Positions 1 through 7,558 are shown, numbered from the stretch's first letter. The stretch: DNA of 18,796 bases from Collinsella sp. (GCA_031295725.1 JAUMNV010000128.1:1-18796); one strand, 5' to 3'. Numbers and translations are program-made. The notes: generated by a model not told the origin, from the letters alone.

Positions 1-7
1 CCCACAT
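1..7 (-). CDS. ruvB: Probable first codons of ruvB (Holliday junction branch-migration ATPase), cut by the window edge
   Basis: Only seven bases are inside the window. On the minus strand the ruvA stop codon TGA (9-7) shares its last base with an ATG (7-5), followed by TGG, so a new frame would begin Met-Trp. This repeats the one-base TGATG overlap seen between ruvC and ruvA. RuvB proteins often begin with Met-Trp, and ruvB normally follows ruvA. The identity rests on gene order and this junction, not on protein sequence, so it is an inference. Confidence 0.55.
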
Positions 8-627
8 CACGCATCCATTCCGAGTCGCTTAAGCGCCGCGCCGAGCAGATCCTCGACACGCATATTCTGCCCATCATACCCGCTCAGGGCAACATCGGTC
101 TCCTGCGGGCTAAAGCCCATGGAAAGGAGCGCCGCACGGGCATCATCGATCGCCGAAGGAGCGGCGGCGGGAACCGGCATCGCAACCTGGCCGGGAATAG
201 CGTCGACCGGCACAAAGCCCTTGTCCTTGGCAAAGGTGCTCTTGAGTTCCAAGATGAGGCGCTGCGCGGTCTTTTTGCCCACACCGGGCACCTTGGCCAT
301 GCCCTTGTCGTCCTCGGCCATTACCAAGGAATACAGCTGCCCCACGGTATAGGTGGAAAGCACGGCGAGCGCCAGGCGCGGACCAACGCCCGAGACAGAC
401 ACGAGCCGATCGAACATCGTGCGCTCGTCCTTGGAGGCAAAACCAAAGAGCGTCATGGCGTCCTCACGCACCTGCATGCGTGTGTAGAGGCGAACCTCGC
501 CGCCAGGCGTCGGCAACGTGGCGGCGGTGCTGCCCGAGATGCCGAGCTCAAAGCCCACGCCCGACACATCGACGACGGCCGAGCTCATCGTGGCCTCGAC
601 AAGCGTTCCATGGAGCTGGGAAATCAT
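7..627 (-). CDS. ruvA: Holliday junction branch-migration protein RuvA
   Basis: RuvA binds four-way Holliday junctions as a tetramer and loads the RuvB motor for branch migration in the cytoplasm. The 206-residue length is normal for the family. An N-terminal OB-fold (about 1-65) includes the acidic-pin pair E55-D56, at the same numbers as in E. coli. Two helix-hairpin-helix motifs follow, SGVGPRLALAVL near 79-90 and VPGVGKKTAQRLIL near 113-126. After an Ala/Pro-rich linker (about 145-158), a C-terminal three-helix domain (about 159-203, containing LLSMGFSPQE) is the known RuvB-binding part. The ATG at 627-625 overlaps the ruvC stop by one base (TGATG), with a GAGAGG-like ribosome site inside the end of ruvC, so the two are probably translationally coupled. 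Identification is very secure. Confidence 0.97.
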   Translation of the reverse strand: MISQLHGTLVEATMSSAVVDVSGVGFELGISGSTAATLPTPGGEVRLYTRMQVREDAMTLFGFASKDERTMFDRLVSVSGVGPRLALAVLSTYTVGQLYSLVMAEDDKGMAKVPGVGKKTAQRLILELKSTFAKDKGFVPVDAIPGQVAMPVPAAAPSAIDDARAALLSMGFSPQETDVALSGYDGQNMRVEDLLGAALKRLGMDA

Positions 628-1148
628 CAGTATCCGGTTCCTCTCTGTTGATAGAACTCGCCACCGGTGAGTTCACGGGTGCGGCTGAGGTTTACGTGGC
701 AGATGGCGCAAGCCAGGGCATCGGCGGCATGGTCGGGATGCGGGTCGTGGTCGAGCTGCGTTAGCGTGCGTACCATGTAGGCGACCTGCCGCTTGTCCGC
801 GGCGCCGGTGCCCACCACAGCCTGTTTGATCTGCATGGGCGTGTACTCGCCAATCTCGAGCGCGCACTCCGAAAGCGCCACAAGCGCAGCACCACGGGCA
901 TGCGCCGTGGGGATGGCCGAACGAACGTTGGCGCCAAAGTAGATGCTCTCGACAGCAGCCGTGTCGGGTCGATAACGCTCGACGACATCCTTAAGGTCAC
1001 GGGCGATATGCGACAGGCGCACCGCGAGCGGGCTGCCCGCGCTGGTCTCAATACAACCGTAGGCACGGCAGCGAACCTCGCCACGCCGCTCCTCGATAAT
1101 CCCCCAACCCGTATGAGCCAAACCGGGGTCAATGCCCAAGATAACCAA
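627..1148 (-). CDS. ruvC: Crossover junction endodeoxyribonuclease RuvC
   Basis: RuvC is the dimeric resolvase that nicks Holliday junctions moved by RuvAB. The protein is 173 residues, typical of the family, with an RNase H-like fold. Metal-binding acidic residues are visible: D7 in VILGIDPGL, E67 in AAVESIYF, and the C-terminal pair H140 and D143 in HAADALA. The His at the third position resembles Thermus RuvC rather than the Asp of E. coli, and is an accepted variant. The start is a TTG at 1148-1146: it directly precedes the conserved VILGIDPG strand and is preceded at 5 nt by a strong AGGGGAGG ribosome site (1161-1154). The gene heads ruvC-ruvA-(ruvB). The yebC gene often found upstream is absent; a NAD-synthetase-like gene lies there instead. 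Confidence 0.96.
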   Translation of the reverse strand: MVILGIDPGLAHTGWGIIEERRGEVRCRAYGCIETSAGSPLAVRLSHIARDLKDVVERYRPDTAAVESIYFGANVRSAIPTAHARGAALVALSECALEIGEYTPMQIKQAVVGTGAADKRQVAYMVRTLTQLDHDPHPDHAADALACAICHVNLSRTRELTGGEFYQQRGTGY

Positions 1149-1153
1149 GCCAA

Positions 1154-1161
1154 CCTCCCCT
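1154..1161 (-). promoter_or_regulatory. Ribosome binding site that fixes the TTG start of ruvC
   Basis: On the minus strand AGGGGAGG ends five bases before the TTG at 1148. No in-frame ATG or GTG lies close by that would preserve the conserved VILGIDPG start, so this site supports TTG as the true initiation codon. Confidence 0.7.
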
Positions 1162-1217
1162 CGTCTTCTACCAAGCGCAAGGCAAGACCCCGCGCATCAA
1201 TCACGAACGTCTGTTCT

Positions 1218-1248
1218 AGAATAACACAACAGCGACCGTATCTAGCAA
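1218..1248 (-). promoter_or_regulatory. Possible promoter of ruvCAB
   Basis: This is the most AT-rich patch in the gap before ruvC. On the minus strand an extended -10 (TGT then TATTCT, hexamer at 1223-1218) lies 19 bases after a TTGCTA hexamer (1248-1243). The spacing is longer than the optimal 17, but a TG extension can compensate. Transcription would start near 1211 and leave a leader of about 60 bases. This is pattern matching only. Confidence 0.33.
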
Positions 1249-1284
1249 GCAAGGTTGAACCATAGGTTGAGCATAAGTCAGCGA

Positions 1285-1383
1285 GCGAGTCCCTGCCGTG
1301 GCAAGGTGTCGCGAAAGAGGAGCGCCGCGTACTTCTGTACGCAAGCGACGGTTTGAGCGGCAGATTGCCCGGCAGGGGCTCGC
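1285..1383. repeat. Structured intergenic element, long imperfect hairpin with nested stem-loops
   Basis: The arms 1285-1304 and 1365-1383 are complementary over about 19 bp, with one bulged T and one G-T pair that is a valid wobble only if the plus strand is transcribed. Inside lie a shorter pairing, GTCGC (1308-1312) with GCGAC (1345-1349), and a perfect small hairpin, GCGTAC (1327-1332), loop TTCT, GTACGC (1337-1342). No gene, T-run or tRNA/rRNA signature fits. It could be a dispersed palindromic repeat or a small structured RNA. It lies between the NAD-synthetase-like gene and ruvC. Confidence 0.55.
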
Positions 1384-1396
1384 GCAGCGTCGACTC

Positions 1397-1424
1397 GTTA
1401 CGCGGTTTGGTAAAACCGCGTAAC
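1397..1424. repeat. Perfect 12-bp hairpin downstream of the NAD-synthetase-like gene
   Basis: GTTACGCGGTTT (1397-1408) and its exact complement (1413-1424) enclose a four-base loop. The hairpin lies 19 bases past the stop codon of the NAD-synthetase-like gene, where a transcription terminator or 3'-end stabiliser would be expected. No T-run follows on the minus strand, so it is not a canonical Rho-independent terminator. It may be part of the same structured element as 1285-1383. Confidence 0.6.
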
Positions 1425-1442
1425 CTTGGCCCTATCCCATAG

Positions 1443-3428
1443 TTAGTTCTGCGAGAAAAAGGGGAACTGTCGGGGATCAACCGGCGGATGCGGCATCGGG
1501 CCACCCTGGGGACTACCTTGCGAGCCGCCCTGACCGCCCATCATCTTATCGATGGCGTCCTGAACCTCGCCCTCGAACTTTTTGATTCCCTCGTGCAAAC
1601 GACGCTGACCGTCCTCAGAGCGCAGCTCCTCCATCTGCTCGGGTGAAATACCCAGTAGCTCGCCCAGCACGCCCATCATCTCGTTTCGCACGCGCTCGCT
1701 CGTATCCTCGTCAGCAAAACGGCGCACCTCGGCGCGCGCCAGCGAATCGACCGTCATACGCTCCTTGCCGTTAAGCCCCAGGTCGGACCACGCGAGCATG
1801 TACGGCCAGGAGCGCTCGGCAAACGAACGGGACGAGACGATCGGCGCCATCGGCAGCATGCGGCGGGCAGCCTCACCCTGTCGAACGAGCATCAGCACCA
1901 GCGAGCAAGCCTCAGGCTTGCCAGCGGCCATCGGGATGTCGTCGAAAGATCGATTGCGGTCCACGTGCGCCTCGAGCGCGCCATCGACCTCACCCGGCTC
2001 AAGCCCGCCGAGCAGCTGTGCCGCGCGGTCGAGCATATCGACCGGGCCGTCGAGCGTCGAGAGCGCCTGCGCCAGCACGCGCTCCATACAATCTTCCACC
2101 GCGTTGAGCGTCACGAGCTCTTGGGGCACCACGGCAGACGTGCGGTTGCGCACACGCGCCACAAACTCAAGCGTCGACAGGTACACATCGCCAAAGGGCG
2201 CAAAGTCGCCCTGGTAGCCGCCGCAAAGCGCCGGCGCCGCCAGCGCGTACTCGGTTTTGGACAGCGGGCTCAGCGCCATCGCGCCCAGCTCGAGCGCCGT
2301 GTCCTCCAGCATGAGGCCCAGCGTGCGCGAGCGCAGACGCTCGGCATCGCCCGCCGACACGTCGCGATCGAGCACACGCGCCGCATCCGGTGCATCGCGC
2401 TCGACAGTGCGAATGTGCAGACGCTCGGCGATGGCGCGGACGGCGGCACAGCGGGCAGCCTCGGCCTCTTCCTGCGCCGGCGTAAAGATACGGTTGCGCC
2501 CCAGCACCAGGCCAATCACATTGCGCGGGCCCAGAGCGTCGACGGCCAGCGCCGTCAGCAAAGACGACGGCAAGTCACCCTCGAGTGCCACCACAGCACG
2601 CGAAGCACCGTGAGCTCGGGCGTTGTCGCGCACGGCGAGCACCAGCGCCTGCCACAGCCACTCCTCGGAACGGAACTCGGGCAGTTCGTGATCTTCCAGG
2701 GCATCGAGCATCACGCCACGCTGAATCTCCTGAACCAGCAGGCTCTCCTCAAAACACGGCGCCTGGGCCACCACGCGACCGCAGTCGTCGAGCACAAACG
2801 AACCGCCGGTATACACCGACTCGTCATAGGCGCCGACCGGCGCCATGCAGGCAAACCACACGCTGCGCTTGGATGCGATCTTGCGGTAGGCGCCGCTGCG
2901 AACGGCGGCAATGGCGGCAGTCTCGCGGTCGGTCATGTCAAACGCGTTGAATTGGAAATGCGCGATGAGGTCGACGCCGGTCGGCAACATCTCGAGCTCG
3001 CGGTCCAAGTCAAAAATCACGGCGATGCGCACGCCGTCCACGTCGAACACCGGCGGCGCCCAACGCGTGTCGTTGTTCTCGCCACGCTGCAGGGCAATGC
3101 TCGAACGCGCCGGCACCACATGACCGTCCTTGAGCATCATGTAGTCGAGCAGCGGCTGGCCCTCAAACGAAACCGCCGCGGGCACGATGCAGATCATGTC
3201 AAGCTCCTGGATACGCTCGGCGACACCAGTCAAGCCGGCAAGCATGTCGTGCTCAAAGTCGGCAGCGCCCACCAGGCCACCGGGCATGGCGCCCATAAAG
3301 AGCGGAGCCGGAACGCACAGCACGCGCGCTCCGCGCTCGTGGGCCAGACGAGCCTGGTCCTCGATGCGGCCGCAAATGCCCTCAATATCACCCAGGCGCA
3401 TATCGATCTGTGCAAGCGCGAGCTTCAT
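1443..3428 (-). CDS. NAD-synthetase-like protein (nitrilase domain plus NAD synthase domain) with apparently lost catalytic residues
   Basis: The 661-residue protein has the two-domain plan of glutamine-dependent NAD synthase. An N-terminal nitrilase-like domain (about 1-240, starting MKLALAQIDMRLGDI) is followed by an adenylating synthetase-like domain (about 255-450, with LTALAVDALGPRNVIGLVLG, SKTEYAL at 390-396 and GDFAPFGDVY at 407-416). Key positions look altered. The nitrilase Glu is Ala41 (VPAPLF where PELAL is usual), the nucleophile Cys is Phe139 (VIFDLD where a CED motif is usual), and the expected Lys near 107-112 is missing. The SGGxDSS pyrophosphate loop reads EGDLPSS at 283-289. 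From about 450 on it no longer resembles NadE, and it ends in a Gly/Pro/Gln-rich tail (about 630-661). It starts at ATG 3428 after AAAGG. I infer a pseudoenzyme; the real function is unknown. A true NadE probably lies elsewhere in the genome. Confidence 0.8.
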   Translation of the reverse strand: MKLALAQIDMRLGDIEGICGRIEDQARLAHERGARVLCVPAPLFMGAMPGGLVGAADFEHDMLAGLTGVAERIQELDMICIVPAAVSFEGQPLLDYMMLKDGHVVPARSSIALQRGENNDTRWAPPVFDVDGVRIAVIFDLDRELEMLPTGVDLIAHFQFNAFDMTDRETAAIAAVRSGAYRKIASKRSVWFACMAPVGAYDESVYTGGSFVLDDCGRVVAQAPCFEESLLVQEIQRGVMLDALEDHELPEFRSEEWLWQALVLAVRDNARAHGASRAVVALEGDLPSSLLTALAVDALGPRNVIGLVLGRNRIFTPAQEEAEAARCAAVRAIAERLHIRTVERDAPDAARVLDRDVSAGDAERLRSRTLGLMLEDTALELGAMALSPLSKTEYALAAPALCGGYQGDFAPFGDVYLSTLEFVARVRNRTSAVVPQELVTLNAVEDCMERVLAQALSTLDGPVDMLDRAAQLLGGLEPGEVDGALEAHVDRNRSFDDIPMAAGKPEACSLVLMLVRQGEAARRMLPMAPIVSSRSFAERSWPYMLAWSDLGLNGKERMTVDSLARAEVRRFADEDTSERVRNEMMGVLGELLGISPEQMEELRSEDGQRRLHEGIKKFEGEVQDAIDKMMGGQGGSQGSPQGGPMPHPPVDPRQFPFFSQN

Positions 3429-3467
3429 GGCTCAGCCCTTTCCGTCGTAAACCATCGAAATCGTAGT

Positions 3468-3500
3468 AAAAGCGCCGGCCGCATAATGCAGTCGGCGCTT
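3468..3500 (-). terminator. Weak candidate terminator after the desulfoferrodoxin gene
   Basis: On the minus strand AAGCGCCG (3500-3493) pairs with CGGCGCTT (3477-3470), and only four T's follow before the pattern breaks. It lies about 46 bases past the desulfoferrodoxin stop and 40 bases before the next start codon. A second GC-rich hairpin without a T-run (CCCCG/CGGGG, 3526-3537) sits closer to the stop. Together they may attenuate rather than fully stop transcription. Confidence 0.4.
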
Positions 3501-3545
3501 GCATGTGCATATGCTAGCTATGATACCCCGAGCGGGGGCGCGCTC

Positions 3546-3908
3546 CTAGAATGTCGCGGACCACAGCCCGTGCAGGTTGCAGTAGGCATAGACGGTACCG
3601 GTCTTGGAGCCGCCCGCGAAAAACGTCGCGGGTTTCATGCCGGGCTCAAGGTAATGGACCTCTAAGCGGCCCTCGGCCTCAAGGGCAATCCACTCAATGT
3701 AGTGCTCGGGCAGGCTGGGGTGCTCGACCGAGCCAACGCGTGCGCGAATCACGTGACCGTCGCGCTCGGTCTCGACAACAGGCACGTGCTTCTCGTGCGC
3801 CGCGTCCTCAGTGTTTGCGGTCAGCTCCGTGCAACCGGCAGGGGTCGCAACGTCGTCGCCAAGGGCAGCGATGAGCTTACCGTCGGGGTCCTTAAAGAAT
3901 TTCGCCAT
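3546..3908 (-). CDS. Desulfoferrodoxin-family superoxide reductase lacking the rubredoxin-like iron centre
   Basis: Superoxide reductases reduce superoxide to hydrogen peroxide at a mononuclear His4-Cys iron and are common in anaerobes. The 120-residue protein keeps the active-site set: E39-K40-H41 in HEKHVPVVE, H63 in VEHPS, H69 in EHYIEWI, and C110 and H113 in YAYCNLHGLW. The N-terminal 35 residues still align with the desulforedoxin domain (MAKFFKDPDGK), but the usual CxxC is replaced (KDPDG) and the CC pair is reduced to a single Cys26, so the Fe(SCys)4 centre should be absent. The chosen ATG (3908) follows AAAGGAG at 6 nt and matches the family N-terminus; the longer upstream frame is not needed. 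About 165 bases separate it from the helicase gene, so it may have its own promoter, although I cannot pick one out. Confidence 0.92.
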   Translation of the reverse strand: MAKFFKDPDGKLIAALGDDVATPAGCTELTANTEDAAHEKHVPVVETERDGHVIRARVGSVEHPSLPEHYIEWIALEAEGRLEVHYLEPGMKPATFFAGGSKTGTVYAYCNLHGLWSATF

Positions 3909-4073
3909 GATGTTCTCCTTTGCTGATGTGCCAATGTTCTTGATGGTTCTTATGCCCAAAGGCAGACAGACCATCCACGGCATTGCAAATGAACACATAA
4001 CGGATCAGGCAAGCGGTCGGGCCAAAATGCGTCGACCGTCCTGCCCACTCCAGCAGTCCCACCCCGCGCGCGG

Positions 4074-7000
4074 CTAGCGCCCGTCGCCGCCCAGCAGCGC
4101 CAGAACATCTTCGCGGGTAAACAACGCCGACGAGATGCCGTCGCCGCCGAGTACGCTGTTGACCAGGTCGCGCTTGGACTCCTGCATCTGCATAATGCGT
4201 TCCTCGATCGTGTCCTTGGCGATGAGCTTGTACACGGTCACGGTATGCTGCTGGCCAATACGATGTGCGCGGTCAGTCGCCTGGTCCTGCGCGGCCACGT
4301 TCCACCACGGGTCGTAGTGAATGACCACGTCGGCCGCCGTCAGGTTAAGGCCCACGCCGCCCGCCTTGAGCGAAATCAAAAAGACCGGAACCTCGCCCGC
4401 TTGGAACTGCGCGACCATCTTGGCGCGGCTCTCCTTAGACGAAGCGCCCGTGAGCTTAAGGAAGGCGATGTCCTCCTTGGCCAAGCGCTTGCCGATGATA
4501 TCGAGCATACCCGTAAACTGGCTGAACAACAGGATGCGATGTCCGCCGTCGAGTGCGCCGTGCACGAGCTCCATGCACGTATCGAGTTTGGCGCTTCCCG
4601 CCTTGTAATCCTCGTAGTGCAGACGCGGGTCGCAGCAGATCTGGCGCAGCTTGGTGAGCTCGGCGAGCACCTTGAGCTTGTCTTTCTTAAACTCGGATGC
4701 CTCGCGGTGCTGCACCTGCTGGGCGATGCGGTCCTGGTTTGCCAGGTACAGCTTGCGCTGCTCGCCGGTGAGCTGAGCCACGACAGTGTCCTCGATCTTT
4801 TCGGGCAGATCGGCCACCACGTCTTCCTTGACACGGCGCAGCACAAACGGCGACACGAGCGCCTGCAGGCGAGCGGCGCTGTCACCCTCGGCGTGCTCGA
4901 CCGGGCTTTCGAAGCGCTTGGCAAACGACTCGTGCGTGCCAAGCAGGCCCGGCATCAAAAAGTCGAAGATGCTCCAGAGCTCGGACAAGCGGTTTTCGAT
5001 GGGCGTGCCCGTCAGGGCAAAACGCACGCCGGCAGGCAGGCGCTTGGCGGCGCGCGCCACCTGCGTGAGCGGATTTTTAATGTACTGGGCCTCGTCGAGC
5101 ACCACGCGGGCAAAGTCCTGCTCGACGTACTCGTCGATATCGCGCCGCATAAGGTCATACGACGTTACAACCACGTTATGTTCGGCCACGCCGGCGATCT
5201 GCACACGGCGTTGAGCCTTGGCGCCCACAATGGCGCACACATCGAGCGACGGGGCAAAGCGCTCCAGCTCGGCGGTCCAGTTGTACACAAGCGACGCAGG
5301 GCACACCACAAGCGTGGGCTTAGTGTCCCCCGCTTCCACGCGCGCCAGGATATGCGCGATCATCTGCAGCGTTTTGCCCAGGCCCATATCGTCGGCCAAG
5401 ATGCCGCCGAGGCCCAGGTGCTCGAGCGAGCCAAGCCACTGGTAGCCGTCGACCTGATAGCCGCGCAGCGTGGCCTTGAGCGAGACCGGCACCGTAAAGT
5501 CCATCTTGCCGAGCGTATCCAAGCGCTCGACGGTACGACGGAATGCAGCGTCGCGATCGGCTTCGAGCGCAGGCGTGCGCGCAAGCATGTTGTCGACGAA
5601 CAGGGTACTCGACGCGGGAAGCGACACGCCGTCGAGCAGGTCGACGGCATCGACGCCCAGGTCCTCGGCAAGGCCAAACGCGGCGCGCGCTCCCTCGTCC
5701 AGGCGAATGATGTCGCCCGACGTGAGACGCGCAAACGTCTGGTGACGCTTGTAGGAGTCCAGATAGATGGCAAGGTCTGCCGCCGAAAGCCCGCTCGCAC
5801 CCAGTTCGACGTCGAGCAGGTTACTCTTGACGGTTGCACGCACCGAAAGCTTGGGCGCAGGGCGGACCGAGACCTGGCGCAGGCGGTCGCTGAGCATGAC
5901 CTCGCCCAGCTCGGACAGGGCAGACAGGCCCTCGGTCAGCAAGCGGAACAGGCTCTCGTCATCGCGCTCCTCAAACGCCAGACCGCCCTCGTAAAAGTCG
6001 AAGTACAGGGCCGCCGTGTCCATAACACGAAACTCTGCCACCTCGTCGCGGGGCGGCACACCGGGGCGTTGCTCTTCGAAGAGACTGCCCGGAGCGCCCA
6101 GGCTAAAGAGATCTGCCGACCAGTCGCCGTAGGTAACCGTAATTTTGCAGGTCACAAGCCCATCGTCGACGCCGATCGCCATAGCAAAGCTCGGCTCGGG
6201 CGCCACGGTATCGAGCGCGGCGGGCGCGGTAAGGTCGGTGTAGTCGCGCAAAATGGGCAGCGCCATACGACAGAACTCCCCCACCTGGTCGACAGCGATA
6301 TGGACCGGCGTGCGACAGGGCAGTAAGCGCGATAGGAACGGCGCCGCATGCTGGGCAAACGCTACATCGGCGCGGCGCGCACGGCGGGTGTCGACCAGAT
6401 AGGCAATGTCGCCCGAAGCAAAGCAGTATGCATCGGCCGGCAGGCGCAGATCGTAGCTGCCACCAGCCGCCGGCGCGATTTTGGAGGCAAGGAGCGGCGG
6501 GCGCTTAGACAGTGCCTCGTCCTCCCCTTCCGGAGGCATCTCAACCGCCACGTCATAGGTGCGATGCGTCGTCGTCCCCCGCGACCAGGCGGGCTCAAAA
6601 GAGATGGTCTGGCCGCGCAACAGGTCCAGCACATATACGATGCTATGCTCGGACAGCGGCAACTGACGCTCGGCGACAAAACCACTGCGGGCAAAGTCGT
6701 ACGACGCCGAACGCGAGCTTGTGATGTCATCGAGATAGGCAACTGTCGTCACGACAAGGTTGAGCAGCTTTGTCGACACGTCTTCGAAGGCTTCGGGCGT
6801 ATGGACAAACGTGAGCTTCTTGCCGTACGAGAAGGTGCCGCCTCGGACATAGGCGTCGGCCATGCCGTCGATATCCTTGACCACGTAGGACACCGAACCG
6901 CAGCGAATGCGGAACTCGAGCGCCCAGCTAAAGCGGTCGGCAAACAGTGGATTGTAGTACGGCACCAGCGAGGGCTCCAACGCCGCTTTGGGGGCGTCGG

Positions 7001-7538
7001 GATCAACGGCACCGGCAAGCTTGCGGCGCATGCTCGCCAGCTCATCCATGCGCGCGTCCGAAAGATCGGAGAGTGCCGCCATGAGGCTGGGGCTCGTGGG
7101 GACGGGCGCCGGAAAGGGAAAGTTGGGGTTGACGGCCGGCGCTTTGGGCGCGGTGCGAACGGGCTGTTTCGGCTGCGCCGTAAACGTGCGAACCGGTGTG
7201 CGCAGCCCCTCAACAGGCTCAATGCCGCTGGCGTCCAGGTATGCCAGCGCTGTGGCGATGGCGTGTTTGCACATACCGGGGTAACGATAGGCGGCGGGGC
7301 AATCGCAGTCGTAGTCGATCACCTCGTGCTCGTCCATGTCGAGCGCCACGTGTGTCTTATACAGGTCGCCGCGCGAGCCGCGCACCGTGCCCTCGATAGT
7401 CACATTTTTGGAGAAGCGCGAGCCGGAGTCCTCAAACGACAGCACGGCGCCGTTGAGCATGAGCGAGCGCCCCTTCATAAAGGTACTGCTGAGCGCCGCC
7501 TCCTTACGAAGCGCCTGCACAAACGTCCCCTGCGTCAT
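4074..7538 (-). CDS. SWIM zinc-finger SNF2-family DNA/RNA helicase (DNA translocase)
   Basis: This is a 1154-residue bacterial SNF2-type ATPase. An N-terminal SWIM zinc finger has C78, C80, C90 and H92 (CxCx9CxH). A Pro/Ala-rich linker (about 115-150) leads to a long SNF2-associated region (about 190-680) with no motif I can assign. The ATPase core has Walker A DDMGLGKT (716-723), DEAQ (815-818), TGTPIENRLSELWS (843-856), the helicase C-lobe from about 1000 (ILLFSQFTG), GGVGLNLTAAD (1060-1070) and motif VI QATDRAHRIGQ (1086-1096). All ATPase motifs look intact. Members are thought to move along DNA and remodel protein-DNA complexes; the specific substrate is unknown. An upstream TTG at 7550 would add four residues, but GGAGGA (7548-7543) sits right before ATG 7538, so I start there. 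A large palindrome ends 11 bases upstream of that ribosome site. Confidence 0.95.
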   Translation of the reverse strand: MTQGTFVQALRKEAALSSTFMKGRSLMLNGAVLSFEDSGSRFSKNVTIEGTVRGSRGDLYKTHVALDMDEHEVIDYDCDCPAAYRYPGMCKHAIATALAYLDASGIEPVEGLRTPVRTFTAQPKQPVRTAPKAPAVNPNFPFPAPVPTSPSLMAALSDLSDARMDELASMRRKLAGAVDPDAPKAALEPSLVPYYNPLFADRFSWALEFRIRCGSVSYVVKDIDGMADAYVRGGTFSYGKKLTFVHTPEAFEDVSTKLLNLVVTTVAYLDDITSSRSASYDFARSGFVAERQLPLSEHSIVYVLDLLRGQTISFEPAWSRGTTTHRTYDVAVEMPPEGEDEALSKRPPLLASKIAPAAGGSYDLRLPADAYCFASGDIAYLVDTRRARRADVAFAQHAAPFLSRLLPCRTPVHIAVDQVGEFCRMALPILRDYTDLTAPAALDTVAPEPSFAMAIGVDDGLVTCKITVTYGDWSADLFSLGAPGSLFEEQRPGVPPRDEVAEFRVMDTAALYFDFYEGGLAFEERDDESLFRLLTEGLSALSELGEVMLSDRLRQVSVRPAPKLSVRATVKSNLLDVELGASGLSAADLAIYLDSYKRHQTFARLTSGDIIRLDEGARAAFGLAEDLGVDAVDLLDGVSLPASSTLFVDNMLARTPALEADRDAAFRRTVERLDTLGKMDFTVPVSLKATLRGYQVDGYQWLGSLEHLGLGGILADDMGLGKTLQMIAHILARVEAGDTKPTLVVCPASLVYNWTAELERFAPSLDVCAIVGAKAQRRVQIAGVAEHNVVVTSYDLMRRDIDEYVEQDFARVVLDEAQYIKNPLTQVARAAKRLPAGVRFALTGTPIENRLSELWSIFDFLMPGLLGTHESFAKRFESPVEHAEGDSAARLQALVSPFVLRRVKEDVVADLPEKIEDTVVAQLTGEQRKLYLANQDRIAQQVQHREASEFKKDKLKVLAELTKLRQICCDPRLHYEDYKAGSAKLDTCMELVHGALDGGHRILLFSQFTGMLDIIGKRLAKEDIAFLKLTGASSKESRAKMVAQFQAGEVPVFLISLKAGGVGLNLTAADVVIHYDPWWNVAAQDQATDRAHRIGQQHTVTVYKLIAKDTIEERIMQMQESKRDLVNSVLGGDGISSALFTREDVLALLGGDGR

Positions 7539-7542
7539 CACT

Positions 7543-7548
7543 TCCTCC
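7543..7548 (-). promoter_or_regulatory. Ribosome binding site fixing the SNF2 helicase start at ATG 7538
   Basis: Minus-strand GGAGGA lies four bases before ATG 7538-7536. It overlaps the codons that a TTG start at 7550 would use, so the ATG is the more likely initiation codon. Confidence 0.75.
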
Positions 7549-7558
7549 AATCTCGCGC

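Noticed and set aside
1285..1424. tRNA gene or known riboswitch in the gap upstream of ruvC
   Set aside because: The stems do not form a cloverleaf, there is no T-loop GGTTCRA or CCA end, and I recognise no riboswitch core.
761..1504. 247-codon minus-strand frame overlapping ruvC and the gap upstream
   Set aside because: It is out of frame with ruvC, has no ribosome site and is Arg/Ser-rich. It also spans the structured noncoding element.
1965..3665. 566-codon plus-strand open frame opposite the NAD-synthetase-like gene
   Set aside because: It is a shadow frame: Arg/His-rich, no motif, and it runs across the intergenic gap into the opposite side of the desulfoferrodoxin gene.
3909..3998. 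N-terminal extension of the desulfoferrodoxin frame
   Set aside because: The family N-terminus and a strong AAAGGAG site both point to ATG 3908. The extra residues have no homologous counterpart.
4245..6326. 693-codon plus-strand open frame opposite the SNF2 helicase
   Set aside because: It is antisense to intact helicase motifs, has an Arg/His-rich composition, and shows no ribosome site or domain that I recognise.
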